From: Pararhizobium_B sp963838155
GTDB lineage: Bacteria; Pseudomonadota; Alphaproteobacteria; Rhizobiales; Rhizobiaceae
Reading direction: 5' to 3'
Assembly: GCA_963838155.1 (NCBI GenBank)
Contig: CAWIQE010000020.1
Span: forward strand, 5,475-69,474
DNA: 64,000 nt
Shown: positions 54,507 through 63,962 of the stretch, in pieces
How the letters are laid out: every line of letters begins with the position of its first letter
How positions within the stretch are numbered: the first letter of the stretch is position 1
Position numbers and translations under genes: made by a program
The notes under the pieces: generated by a model
Seen by the model: only the letters and a program-made list of their open reading frames with translations
Told to the model about the DNA's origin: nothing
Databases searched by the model: none

Positions 54507-56493
54507 TCACATGTCCATGTCGTCGCCGGGATCGAGCGAGACCCTTCGGGCGACGCCCTCCATGATCCCGGTCATGCGGCTTGTCCGGGCTGCATCATCC
54601 TCGGCGTCCTCGCCTGGATCGATCTCGAACTCGTTCTCGATCGGCATCTTCTTCTCGACCGGCTTCACCCGGTTGAGTTCGGGCTGCTGGCGCCGTTCGG
54701 AGTCGGTCGGATCGTCGTCCGCGGCCTCTGGCGGCGGCGGCGCCTCCGCGACCGGCGGTCGTGGCGGCAGGGGCAATGTCGTCCAATCGTCAGGCCGGCC
54801 CTGGTTCGGGGCCGCGAGCACGGGGGCCGGCAGAATGCGTTCCTTGAGCCGGGCATCCTCGTAATATCGTGCCTTCTTCGCCCGGATCGGCGGCGTTCCG
54901 GCGATCATGACCACTTCATCGGTTGGCGGGAGCTGCATCACCTCGCCGGGGGTGAGCAAGGGACGGGCCGTCTCCGAACGCGAGACCATCAGATGGCCGA
55001 GCCAGGGGCTGAGCCTGTGGCCGGCATAGTTTCGCATCGCCCGCATCTCGGTCGCGGTGCCGAGCGCGTCCGAGACCCGTTTCGCCGTCCGTTCGTCGTT
55101 GGTGGCGAAGCTGACGCGCACATGGCAGTTGTCGAGGATCGAATTGTTCGCGCCATAAGCCTTCTCGATCTGATTGAGCGACTGGGCGATGAGGAAACTC
55201 TTCAGTCCGTAGCCGGCCATGAAGGCCAGCGCCGACTCGAAGAAGTCGAGCCGCCCGAGCGCCGGAAACTCATCCAGCATCAGCAGCAGCCGATGCCGCC
55301 CGCGCCTTCGCCTTCAGATCCTCCGTCAGCCGGCGGCCGACCTGGTTGAGGATCAGGCGGATCAGCGGCTTGGTCCGATTGATGTCCGACGGTGGTACGA
55401 CGAGGTAGAGCGTTACCGGCCGCTTACCGCCCACCAGGTCGGCAATGCGCCAGTCGCAGCGCCGCGTCACTTCGGCGACAACAGGGTCGCGGTAGAGCCC
55501 GAGAAACGACATAGCGGTCGAGAGCACGCCGGATCGCTCGTTGTCCGATTTGTTGAACAATTCACGTGCAGCGCTGGCGATGACGGGATGCGGCCCGGCC
55601 TCACCGCGATGCGCCGTCTGCATCATGGCGGCGAGCGTCGACTCGATCGGGCGCTTCGGATCGGACAGGAAGGCGGCGACGCCGGCGAGGGTTTTGTCTT
55701 CCTCGGCGTAGAGGACATGAAGGATCGCGCCGACGAGCAGCGCGTGGCTGGTCTTTTCCCAATGGTTGCGCTTTTCCAGGCTCCCCTCGGGATCGACCAG
55801 GATGTCGGCGATGTTCTGGACGTCGCGTACCTCCCATTCACCGCGCCGCACCTCCAGGAGCGGATTGTAGGCCGAGGACTTGGCGTTGGTCGGATCGAAC
55901 AGCAGGACGCGTCCGTGCCGGGCACGAAAGCCGGCGGTGAGCTGCCAGTTCTCGCCCTTGATGTCGTGAACGATGGCCGAGCCCGGCCAGGTCAGGAGCG
56001 ACGGCACCACCAGGCCGACGCCCTTGCCCGAACGGGTGGGCGCGAAGCACAGCACATGCTCCGGCCCGTCATGGCGAAGATAGTCGCGGTCGTACCGGCC
56101 CAGCACAACGCCGTCAGGACCGAGCAGCCCCGCCGCGCTCACTTCCTCCTTCTCGGCCCATCGCGCTGAACCGTAGGTCTCGACCTTCTTTGCCTCGCGC
56201 GCCCGCCAGACCGACATGCCGATCGCCACCACGACGGAGAGGATGCCGCCCGACGCGGCGATGATGGCGCCCTCGACGAAGACCTGTGGCGCATAAGCAT
56301 CGAAGCCATACCACCACCAGAAGAAGGCCGGCGGCAGGTAGAACGGGAAACCGAAGAGCCGGAACCAGGGGGCACCCAGCTCGGGCTGGAAGGCCAGTCG
56401 CCACGCCACCCATTCGGTGGCCCCCCAGACGCACAGAAGGACGATGGCAAAGACTGCGAGCACCTGGCCCCAGAGAATTTTCGTCGCGGACAT
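54507..56493 (-). pseudogene. traG: TraG/VirD4-type coupling protein, split by a one-base insertion
   Basis: The joined product is about 660 residues. Two or three N-terminal membrane helices (ILWGQVLAVFAIVLLCVWGA, GAIIAASGGILSVVVAIGM) are followed by Walker A APTRSGKGVGLVVPS and Walker B LLLMLDEFPALGRLDFF, then RVSFATNDERTAKRVSDALG. It is the ATPase that brings the relaxosome to the type IV secretion channel. An extra G near 55297 (minus strand CGGGCGGCATCGG should read CGGGCGCATCGG) shifts the frame just before Walker B. All else is intact, so a sequencing error is plausible. Confidence 0.85.
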
Positions 56494-56514
56494 GGCAGTG
56501 GTTCCTTTCGAGGT

Positions 56515-58270
56515 CTAGAGGCCAAGGCCGCGCTTGCGACCGAAACTCCAATCGATACCGCCGTCGCCGCGGGCGACGCCGGAGACGTGCCGGCCGAGCT
56601 GCTTTTCGAGAGAGGGCGTCCACGGGACGAGCTGGAAGCCGAGGCCCCCATCCCCACTAACGACCTCGATCATGGCGAAGCGGCCGGACGCGAGCCGCTA
56701 AGCGCTGCCGGTAGGTGCCGGCGACATATTCGCCAGCGCCGGACCGGTTGAATGTCTGGCCCGTCTCGGCTGCGAGCCGCTGCCCAAGCGCGTCCAGTTC
56801 GCGGTTGCGCAACGTGTCGATCAGGTTGCGATTGAAGGTGACACCCGGACCTCGCCGTTCGGCCAGACCCTGCTCGATCAGGTGCTCGGCACGGCGCGCG
56901 AGCGCGCCGCGAACCTCGGCACCGAAGCCACCGTCGGAGAGCGCAACCGGTTCGCGGGCAATGTTCTGCCGGTCGAGCCAGGTCGCGCCCGAGGCCGCCA
57001 CTTGGCTGTCGAGGTCCAGATCGGACCGCACCGCGAGCGCGACGCGGCGCTGCCCCCGTGCGTCATCGAACGTGCGCAGCTCGACGATGGACCCGGGCGG
57101 GCTGTCGCCGGCCGCATCGAGATCGGGCAGCTTGATGTGATGAGTGCGCCCGTCCACACCATCGACCACGGCATAGGCGGTGCCGCGCAACTCATCGTCG
57201 AGGCCGCGATCGACGAGGCGGCCGATGATGGGCGCATCAAGGCTTTCGGCCGCCAGCACAAAGCCGGCCGATCCGCGCTCGATGCCCTTCTCGGTCAAGG
57301 CGCGGTGCATGCGCTTGATGATGTCGCCGCGCAGTCCCAGGTCGCGAAGCGTGGCCTCCGCCTTGTCATCGACAACCCATTGGCCGGGGCCGATCTGATC
57401 GGCGAGGCCGAGAGATTCCAGCTTGTGGAGCCTGCCGACCTTCAGGGCATGGAATGCGTCAGGTTGATGCTCGCGAGGCGGGGCCAGATCGATGACGCCG
57501 GTGTCACGGGTATCGCGGACGAGCTGTCGGTCGAGATGCGTCCAGCGCTCGGCCTGAATCTGGCGCTCGAGATTGCGCCGAATGTCGAGGTCGGTGCGTG
57601 GCCCCAATTCCTGGGTGACGAGGTCCTGGGCGCGGGCGCGCATGCCGTCCTTGATATAGTCCCGCGAGATGACGAGGTCCTGACCATCATCGGCGCGGCC
57701 GCGCAGGATGATGTGGACGTGCGGGTTGTCGGTGTTCCAGTGATCGACACCGGCCCAGTCGAGCGTCGTGCCGAGGTCCTTTTCCATCTGCCCCATCAGA
57801 TCGCGGGCGAAGGATTTGAGGTCCGCCATGTCGACGGCGTCCTCGGGCGATACGATGAACCGGAAATGATGCCGGTCTTCGTCGCAGCGCTCGGCGAAGG
57901 CGCGGCCGTCCACCTCGTCGCTCTCCGGCCCGAACAGGCGGGCCTTCTCGCCGTCACGGGTCACGCCCTCGCGGCGCAGGTAGCTGAGATGCGCCGAGAG
58001 CGGCGTGGCGCGTGCGCGATGACGAACCACTCGGGTCTTGATCACGACGCTGCGGGACCGCCCGGTCAGAAAGCGGTTGGCGCGCACACTTGCCGTCCGA
58101 CCACGTCCAAAGGTCGAGCGGTTTCCAGGGCTGATCCGGCCAGAACGCGAAACACGGGCTCCCGCCTTCTGGGCGGCGGCGAGCGCCTGCGCGATGAAGG
58201 GCCGCGCGCGCTGCGAACTGGAGGAGCGGCTCCGGCCCGGCCGGATGCGGAAGTCGTCCTCGCCCTTCAT
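56515..58270 (-). pseudogene. VirD2-like relaxase with DUF3363 C-terminus, frameshifted near the end
   Basis: The relaxase has RHHFRFIVSPEDAVDMADL, then the metal-binding histidines in WNTDNPHVHIILRGR, and a DUF3363 C-terminal region. It nicks oriT and leads the strand to the recipient. An extra base near 56695 (minus TTAGCGGCTCGCG should read TTAGCGCTCGCG) shifts the last 60 codons. Correcting it gives FQLVPWTPSLEKQLGRHVSG and the ending SFGRKRGLGL. About 585 residues in total. ATG 58270 is preferred to an upstream start. Confidence 0.85.
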
Positions 58271-58328
58271 GGCCGAGCCCCGACACATCGCGCCAAGTCA
58301 CGGAAATGCATGCATAAACGGGGCTGCG

Positions 58329-58411
58329 GCGAGGTGCATGAATTCTCCGCACCTCGCAAAATCGCTCCATAACCTGCTGAAAAACAACGACCGACCGACG
58401 CCGCACCTCGC
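58329..58411. other. Candidate oriT region
   Basis: A 9-bp inverted repeat (GCGAGGTGC, 11-base spacer, GCACCTCGC) at 58329-58357 is followed by a third copy GCACCTCGC at 58403-58411. It lies in the 244-base gap upstream of the relaxase gene, the usual place for oriT in such modules. The nick site is not identifiable from sequence alone. Confidence 0.4.
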
Positions 58412-58514
58412 GGCCTTTTATCTCGCCATCCTCCGGTCGTGTTTCCCGTGTCCACCCCTTGCGCCCTCCACAGCACGCTGGAGCCCGAAATCCTGCGAAA
58501 TGGCCGCGATGCGG

Positions 58515-59231
58515 TCATGGCGCTTCTTCCGTGCGGGTTCGGGCCACGAACAAGCCGGTCGATTGCGGCTCGATGGCGGAGATATCGCGGACCCGCGCTG
58601 CAGCCCTTGCGTCATTCGGCGAGCGGTTTGACGGCACAAGATTGGTGACCGGCCCGCGATCGGGCTGCACGACGAAGAGCGGCGCGCGGATCCAGTCTGG
58701 CGGAGCGGCCATCGCCACCATGACCGGGCTGGTGGCGTCGGTGCCGTCGATGACCGGCGCGATAGATGCGACATAGGCGCGGGTCTCCGCCGGCAGCGGA
58801 AGGCCGTTCAGCGATGCCTCATAGCGGCCGGGACCGGCATTGTAGGCAGCGATCCAGCCCGGCGAGCCGTAGCGATCGAGCAGCGTCCGGATATAGGCAG
58901 CGCCGGCAATGATGTTGTCGTGCGGGTCGTAGGGATCACTGCCGAGCCGCTGACGCGCGCGCAGCTCCGCCCATGTCGCCGGCATGATCTGCATCAGGCC
59001 CATTGCCCCTTTCGGCGATGTCGCGCGCGGATCGCCGTTGCTCTCCGTGGCGATCACGGCGCGGATCCAGGCGGCCGGAAGCGAGAAGCGGTGCGCGGCG
59101 TCCGCGATGAACCCGCCATAAGGATCACGCGCTGGAGCTCGCGTCCCGGTGTCGGTCTGCGCCCTCGCGAGTGCGGGCATGACGGTCGCGAAGGACAGGC
59201 CGGCAAGGAGAAGGAGGACGGCGCGGCGCAT
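58515..59231 (-). CDS. Lytic transglycosylase of the transfer apparatus
   Basis: A 238-residue SLT-domain protein. It has a signal peptide (VLLLLAGLSFATVMPALARA), the catalytic Glu in VIATESNGDP, then KGAMGLMQIMPATW and AAYNAGPGRYE. It opens peptidoglycan for assembly of the transfer channel, comparable to VirB1 or TrbN. ATG 59231 gives the signal peptide; the long open frame further upstream is an artefact. It is four bases downstream of the DUF736 gene. Confidence 0.9.
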   Translation of the reverse strand: MRRAVLLLLAGLSFATVMPALARAQTDTGTRAPARDPYGGFIADAAHRFSLPAAWIRAVIATESNGDPRATSPKGAMGLMQIMPATWAELRARQRLGSDPYDPHDNIIAGAAYIRTLLDRYGSPGWIAAYNAGPGRYEASLNGLPLPAETRAYVASIAPVIDGTDATSPVMVAMAAPPDWIRAPLFVVQPDRGPVTNLVPSNRSPNDARAAARVRDISAIEPQSTGLFVARTRTEEAP

Positions 59232-59235
59232 GGCG

Positions 59236-59583
59236 TCAGTCCTTTGCGTCGCGCTTCGAAGGACGGCTCCAGTGCAGCGACCAGGCGGCTCCAGCGTCAT
59301 CGTCGCGGAACAGGTTGGCGCGGATCGGCTGCGGGAATGCGGGATCGTCGATGACGAGCGCGATGAACTCGCCCGCGCGTTCGCCGACGCGTTTCCAGCC
59401 GGCTCCGATTTCCGGGCCGATCTCGCTATCGCCCGGCCCGCCGAGATGTATCCGGTAGTCGGGAGCATTCTCGGCATCGGACCCCTCTGCCTGGACCAGC
59501 GCGACTTCAGCGATGATCGTGAGGGTCTGGATGCGTCCGACGAAGCCCGTCGTCTCACGCGTGAACTGACCGATCTGTGGCAT
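59236..59583 (-). CDS. DUF736-family protein
   Basis: A 115-residue protein starting MPQIGQFTRETTGFVGRIQT and containing PDYRIHL and ALVIDDPAFPQPIRANLFRD. This is the standard DUF736 pattern, found almost only in conjugative elements of Proteobacteria. The function is unknown. GGAGG lies six to seven bases before ATG 59583. Confidence 0.9.
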   Translation of the reverse strand: MPQIGQFTRETTGFVGRIQTLTIIAEVALVQAEGSDAENAPDYRIHLGGPGDSEIGPEIGAGWKRVGERAGEFIALVIDDPAFPQPIRANLFRDDDAGAAWSLHWSRPSKRDAKD

Positions 59584-59626
59584 GGAAACCTCCTTGGTTG
59601 CGCGGGATGGGGAGAAACGCGGAGGG

Positions 59627-60175
59627 TCATCGATTGCGGCCCGCCCGCCAGACGAAATGGCCGTCATTGGTCGGGTCGGTGTAGATCGGCGTCGCCTCTC
59701 CGATGACGTTGCGCGTCGGGAGTGCGCCGAAATAGCGACCGTCGAAGCTGTCGCGGACCGACGAATTCATGAGGAAGAGCTGGCCTTTGGCGATGCGCCG
59801 GCAGCCCTGCCAGACCGGTAGGGCGCGGCCGAGACTGTCACGGCCGAGCGCGTCAGCGAGCAGCACTCCATCGACCGTGACGCGGGGGCCGAAGCGGCAG
59901 ACGCGTTGCCCGGGGAGCGCCGCGACATGCTTGAGGAGCGGCACGCCCCGGCCGATGTAGCTGCGGCCCACCATGAAGTCGGCGAGCGGTGCGGGCGGCA
60001 TGATCGCGACAAGGTCGCCGACCTTCAGGTCGCGTGGCGGCGCAAGATCGTAGAGGCCGATCGGTGTGCTGGCCGATGCGTTCCAGGTGAGCTTCACCGG
60101 CATCGGCAGGAAGGACGCCGAGGCGACCAGCGACGTGGCGAAGGCGGTTGCCGTGACATAGCCGAGGCGGGTCAT
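59627..60175 (-). CDS. traF: TraF-type S26 peptidase
   Basis: A 182-residue membrane-anchored peptidase. An N-terminal hydrophobic helix is followed by the nucleophile region NASASTPIGLY, the catalytic Lys in PLLKHVAALPGQRV and a late segment RYFGALPTRNVIGEATPIYT. TraF cyclises or trims the conjugative pilin (TrbC in RP4). The pilin gene itself is not in this window. ATG 60175 overlaps the DUF2840 stop by four bases. Confidence 0.88.
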   Translation of the reverse strand: MTRLGYVTATAFATSLVASASFLPMPVKLTWNASASTPIGLYDLAPPRDLKVGDLVAIMPPAPLADFMVGRSYIGRGVPLLKHVAALPGQRVCRFGPRVTVDGVLLADALGRDSLGRALPVWQGCRRIAKGQLFLMNSSVRDSFDGRYFGALPTRNVIGEATPIYTDPTNDGHFVWRAGRNR

Positions 60176-60693
60176 TCTTCGCACTCCCGCCGCTTGAGCC
60201 ACGCCTGATGGCGTTCCATCGTGTAGGCGCGCGGGACCTCGCCGGCACACATCCGGTTGGCGACGTGGCGCCAATGATCCGGCGCCACCGCGCAAGGATC
60301 GATCCCGGCGGCTTCCACGGCATCGATCTGGCGAAGAACCTGCTCGACTTTCGGCCAGCTCTCGATCTTCAACAGGATTTCGCCGCCGGGCTGCACGCAC
60401 GGTAGCGTCTGATAGGACTCGCCCGGCGGGACGGCGCGCAGGATGTCGATGCGCGACAGGATGGTGCCGAAATCGTTCGACGCCCAGCGGACGAAGGCGA
60501 AGACGGTGTCGGGTGAGAACGAGACGACGCGCCGGCGGCGATCGAGTACCCGTTCCTGCGTCGCGCGGCCGAACCTGATCCAGCGCTCGATGCGCCCTTC
60601 GATCCAGGTGAGGTCGACATGGGTGAGACCGTCAGCGGACCATGCCGATTTCTCCGGGAAGCCGCCTGAACGACGAGCCACAGCGTCCGTCAT
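60172..60693 (-). CDS. DUF2840-family protein
   Basis: A 173-residue protein with LTHVDLTWIEGRIERWIRFG, FAFVRWASNDFGTILSRIDI and GEILLKIESWPKVEQVLRQI, the DUF2840 pattern. It is found next to traF in Tn4371-like and related alphaproteobacterial elements. The function is unknown. It overlaps both neighbours by four bases, so it is part of a tightly coupled operon. Confidence 0.88.
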   Translation of the reverse strand: MTDAVARRSGGFPEKSAWSADGLTHVDLTWIEGRIERWIRFGRATQERVLDRRRRVVSFSPDTVFAFVRWASNDFGTILSRIDILRAVPPGESYQTLPCVQPGGEILLKIESWPKVEQVLRQIDAVEAAGIDPCAVAPDHWRHVANRMCAGEVPRAYTMERHQAWLKRRECEE

Positions 60694-60941
60694 GAGGGGT
60701 CTCCCTGAGCCGGAGGATACTCGCGAGCCAAGAGGTCGCGCAGCATCTCGGCGACAGTGATGCCGCGCTGGAAGGCAGCGATCTTGATCCGGCCGCGTTG
60801 TTCCGGCGTCACGTCGATGGTGAGCCGCGCCGTGAAGGCGCCGGCGCCGGGCTCCGGAGATGGAGCCGCAGCGGCTTTGACCCAGCCGTCGGCGTCGGCC
60901 GGACGGGCTGCGAAGCCGCGACCGTTCGGGCGCTTGCTCAT
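60690..60941 (-). CDS. Small ribbon-helix-helix protein, probable ParA partner
   Basis: An 83-residue protein. The C-terminal half FTARLTIDVTPEQRGRIKIA and TVAEMLRDLLAREYP forms a RHH DNA-binding fold. The N-terminus is Ala/Pro-rich and flexible, as in ParG/Omega-type centromere-binding proteins. It lies directly after parA with a four-base overlap, so partition or copy-number regulation is likely. Confidence 0.82.
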   Translation of the reverse strand: MSKRPNGRGFAARPADADGWVKAAAAPSPEPGAGAFTARLTIDVTPEQRGRIKIAAFQRGITVAEMLRDLLAREYPPAQGDPS

Positions 60942-61591
60942 GGCATCGCCCTCCTGACATCGAGCCGTTCGATTTCGGCGGCGAGCGCGGCGATCTCATG
61001 CGCGGCGGGTGATGCCTCGTCGAGCTCGGATGCGATCCGGCCCGTCTGCGCGGCGGCCGCAAAGGCCACGCGCTGACCGATCGAACTGGCGAGCACCGGC
61101 GGGTCGTGATCTGCCAGAGAATCCGCCGTCTCCCGCGCCAATACAGTGCGTGCGCCGCAACGATTGAGAACGAACCGGGCGGCGAGTTCGGGTCGGTAGA
61201 TGCGCGCCTCGGTCACCAGCGCAAGCATCTCTGCCGAGGCCCAGCCGTCGAGCGGCGATGGCTGCACCGGGATCAGCACCAGGTCCGCGGCGAGTAACGC
61301 GGACCGCATCAGCCCGGCCACACGCGGCGGGCCGTCGATGATGATGTGGTCGGCGCTCCGCGCCAACTCGGGGGCCTCCCGATGCAGTGTGTCTCGCGCC
61401 AGACCGATGACGCCGAAGAGTCTTGGCAGTCCCTCCCGGCCACGCGCCTGCGACCAGTCCAGGGCCGAACCCTGCGGGTCCGCATCGATCAGCGTGACCG
61501 TCTTTCCCCTGCCGGCCCAGCTTCCGGCGAGGTTCAGCGCCAGCGTGGTCTTGCCGGTGCCGCCCTTCTGATTGAGGAGAGCGACGATCAT
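60938..61591 (-). CDS. parA: ParA-type partition ATPase
   Basis: A 217-residue small ParA (type Ib). The deviant Walker A is NQKGGTGKTTLALNLA with Lys9 as signature lysine. LIDADPQGSALDW and IIIDGPPRVAGLM follow. There is no N-terminal HTH, so regulation would fall to the RHH partner. ATG 61591 overlaps the repA stop by four bases. It keeps the excised circular form of the element stable. Confidence 0.92.
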   Translation of the reverse strand: MIVALLNQKGGTGKTTLALNLAGSWAGRGKTVTLIDADPQGSALDWSQARGREGLPRLFGVIGLARDTLHREAPELARSADHIIIDGPPRVAGLMRSALLAADLVLIPVQPSPLDGWASAEMLALVTEARIYRPELAARFVLNRCGARTVLARETADSLADHDPPVLASSIGQRVAFAAAAQTGRIASELDEASPAAHEIAALAAEIERLDVRRAMP

Positions 61592-62745
61592 CGCGCGTCT
61601 CCCGCGGTGTCATTGCCAGAACGGCATGCGGGTTCGGAGGTATCGGGAGCCGAAGCGGCTTCTTCGGGGACCGAGCTCGCGTGCAGACGTTCGCCGAGCG
61701 ACCGTTCAGGGTCGTTGCATGCCCCGGCGGCGGTGTTTTCCACATCGCGCGCGCCTTCTTCAAAGTTAAATTCTTGGTTAGACTCTAAGTTAAGGGGCTG
61801 ATTTTCGCTTTGTGTGCGGTGGGTTAGACCGGATTTCGGTTCCCGATAGCACGAGGCATGGGTTCCTGATGGCACGTGTGTGCGGGTTCCCGTTAGCACG
61901 ACCGCGTCCACAGGTTTTCCACAGGCTGCGGCAGGCTCGAAGGCGAGCAATATCCGGCCGCCGATTTCGACCTCGGTGAACAGCGTGTAGCCCGGCAGGG
62001 GTTGACGGCGGATGATGTGACGCAGTTCGAAGGCGAAGCGCTTGAACGGCGACAGGCTGCCGGATTTCTGGTGAAGGTGGCGGAAGTCGAAGCGCCAGCC
62101 GCCGCGCTGGCGTCCCCCATGTTTGCGAACCAGCCGGTAGAGCCAGCGGTCCAGCCCGCCCGTCAGGTCGAAATAGGCCCGGTCGATGGTCAGCACGAGC
62201 GCGTCGTCGAGTACGGCCCGATAGAACCAGTCGGGAACGATCAGCTCGATCCCGGCGGGCTTGCCATGCCGGTCGGTGCGTTCCTGCCACTCGTTGATCC
62301 AGGAAAAGCGGTGGCGCCGGCCCTCGACGGGCTGACGGATCGATGTCGAGACGGTGGTCGATTGCAGGCGATCCAGCGCGGCCTTCAGCCGCTGATAGTC
62401 GCGTGAGCTGGTCCCTCGGCCCACGAACTTCAGGATTTCATAAGGCGTCGCCATCATCAGCCGCGAGGTGCGGAGCCCGGCATCGCGCGCTTCGACGAGC
62501 TGGCTCGCGGCCCAGATCAGGATATCGGCGTCCCATATCGTCGCCATGCCGTGGTCGGGCACGGCCTCGACCCTGATCGAGACGGCGCCCGCCGTGAAGT
62601 CGATCGGCGCGATGCGATGGGACTTGGACAGGGAGAAGAATGGATAGGCCATGAGATCCTGTGCATCTCGGGGCGCGAAGTCGCCCGGGAGCGCCCGGAA
62701 CAGGTCGAGCTGCCCGCGCTCCGACAGGGACTTGCTGCGCGTCAT
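61588..62745 (-). CDS. repA: Replication initiator protein RepA (RPA family)
   Basis: A 385-residue initiator of the RPA type (PF10134) found in integrative elements of Alpha- and Betaproteobacteria. It contains MAYPFFSLSKSHRIAPIDFT, LIWAASQLVEARDAG, RLKAALDRLQSTTVSTSIRQ and GGWRFDFRHLHQKSGSLSPF, forming two winged-helix domains. The C-terminal 90 residues are low-complexity. ATG 62745 is preferred; a TTG at 62760 is possible. It supports autonomous replication after excision. Confidence 0.88.
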   Translation of the reverse strand: MTRSKSLSERGQLDLFRALPGDFAPRDAQDLMAYPFFSLSKSHRIAPIDFTAGAVSIRVEAVPDHGMATIWDADILIWAASQLVEARDAGLRTSRLMMATPYEILKFVGRGTSSRDYQRLKAALDRLQSTTVSTSIRQPVEGRRHRFSWINEWQERTDRHGKPAGIELIVPDWFYRAVLDDALVLTIDRAYFDLTGGLDRWLYRLVRKHGGRQRGGWRFDFRHLHQKSGSLSPFKRFAFELRHIIRRQPLPGYTLFTEVEIGGRILLAFEPAAACGKPVDAVVLTGTRTHVPSGTHASCYREPKSGLTHRTQSENQPLNLESNQEFNFEEGARDVENTAAGACNDPERSLGERLHASSVPEEAASAPDTSEPACRSGNDTAGDAR

Positions 62746-62763
62746 GGGGAGTTCGCCCAACGA

Positions 62764-63045
62764 TCAGCGCGCATTGCGGCTGCTATACGCCGCCGCCGGC
62801 ACTGGCTGGCGCTTCGCCGGCAGGAGTTGCCCGCGCGGATCGGAGGTCGACGTGACCGCGCCGCGCTCGGCCCAGGACTGAAGGTCGTCGATCGCATAGA
62901 CGACGCGGCCACCGAGCTTCTTGTACGCGGGGCCGGTACCGTAGGTGCGGTGCTTTTCCAGGGTTCGTGCAGAGAGGCTCAGGAATTCGGCGGCTTCCTT
63001 GGTGCGCAGGAAGCGCGGCGGCAGGACGGCGAGATCGCGGCGCAT
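62764..63045 (-). CDS. AlpA/excisionase-like DNA-binding protein
   Basis: A 93-residue protein with a MerR-type winged helix: FLRTKEAAEFLSLSARTLEK, HRTYGTGPAYKKLGGRVVYA and a C-terminal tail. Such proteins next to repA act as excisionases or regulators of element transfer. ATG 63045 gives the usual length. It is 18 bases upstream of repA. Confidence 0.88.
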   Translation of the reverse strand: MRRDLAVLPPRFLRTKEAAEFLSLSARTLEKHRTYGTGPAYKKLGGRVVYAIDDLQSWAERGAVTSTSDPRGQLLPAKRQPVPAAAYSSRNAR

Positions 63046-63187
63046 GGGTCGACCTTTCGTGGCGTTGGTTCGAGCCGCCGGGGGGCGGCGGCGGACTACG
63101 GCCACGATGGCGAAGGGACACCGGCGAGTTGCAGGGGGAATTTGGGGGGACCCAAAGATCCACACCGGGAGGCGGGCTTTTCGCCCG

Positions 63188-63962
63188 CTACGGCTGGCGG
63201 CGATGACGCAGGAGCTTGCGATAACCGCCGTCGATCATGGCGCGAGCCCCCCGCAAAAGCGACATGACGGCATGACGGGCCGAGGACGCCTGCCACTCAT
63301 CGCGCGTCAGACGGTCCAGATCGAACAGGACCTGGGCAATCTCCTGCTGGGTCGCACCGTCGCGGACGCCGTCGAAAGCGCGCAGCATTCGGTGCAATCG
63401 CGCGCGCTGCTGTTTGGTCAAGCGCGTGTCAGGGGGAACCTTCCGCCCATGGAGTGCGGCGAGAAGGCGGTAGACGGCTTCCAGCCGATCGAACCCCTCG
63501 ATCCCGAGCGGAATGGCCGCGGCTAGCGCCGCGCCTGCCGGGGTGTCGTCCGGCAGGACGATCTGGGCGCGCTGACCCTGGCCGAGATCACGAAATGCGA
63601 ACGAGGCTTCCGTGTCGGCTTGCGAGGTATCGATGAGAAGACGCGGCGCGGCTTCACCCGATGCCCGCAAAGCATCCGGTTCGGCAACCAGCACGACGAC
63701 GCTGGTGTCGTCCTGCGACAGCCAGACCACGGGCGCGCCGGGAAGGTCGTGGGATGGATCGACCGGGAAATCGCAGCCGCCAGCGCTTCCGGATCAACTC
63801 CAAACTTGGCTGGGTGTCGGGATCGGCTTTCGTCCAGGCTTCGAAATCCTGGTTGTAGCCCTCGTTGCGGCGAAGCCACTCCCAAGCGACATCGGAGGCG
63901 GTCGAGACTTCGACATGGTCGTAGTGGGTCGACGACCGCCAGCGGGAGGCATCTGGTGCCAT
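63188..63962 (-). pseudogene. DUF2285 (DUF6499-DUF2285) protein, split by a one-base insertion
   Basis: ATG 63962 opens a transcription-regulator-like N-terminal domain (VAWEWLRRNEGYNQDFEAWT). An extra base near 63764 (minus TTTCCCGGTCGAT should read TTTCCCGTCGAT) shifts the frame. Corrected, it continues RFPVDPSHDLPGAPVVWLSQ into the second part, which carries DUF2285 (LTRDEWQASSARHAVMSLLR). About 257 residues together. The family always accompanies alpA/repA in these elements and is thought to bind DNA. The rest is intact, so a sequencing error is possible. Confidence 0.82.

Noticed and set aside
55270..55300. Programmed frameshift in traG
   Set aside because: There is no slippery heptamer, and one-base insertions of the same kind occur in five unrelated genes, so an error or mutation is simpler.
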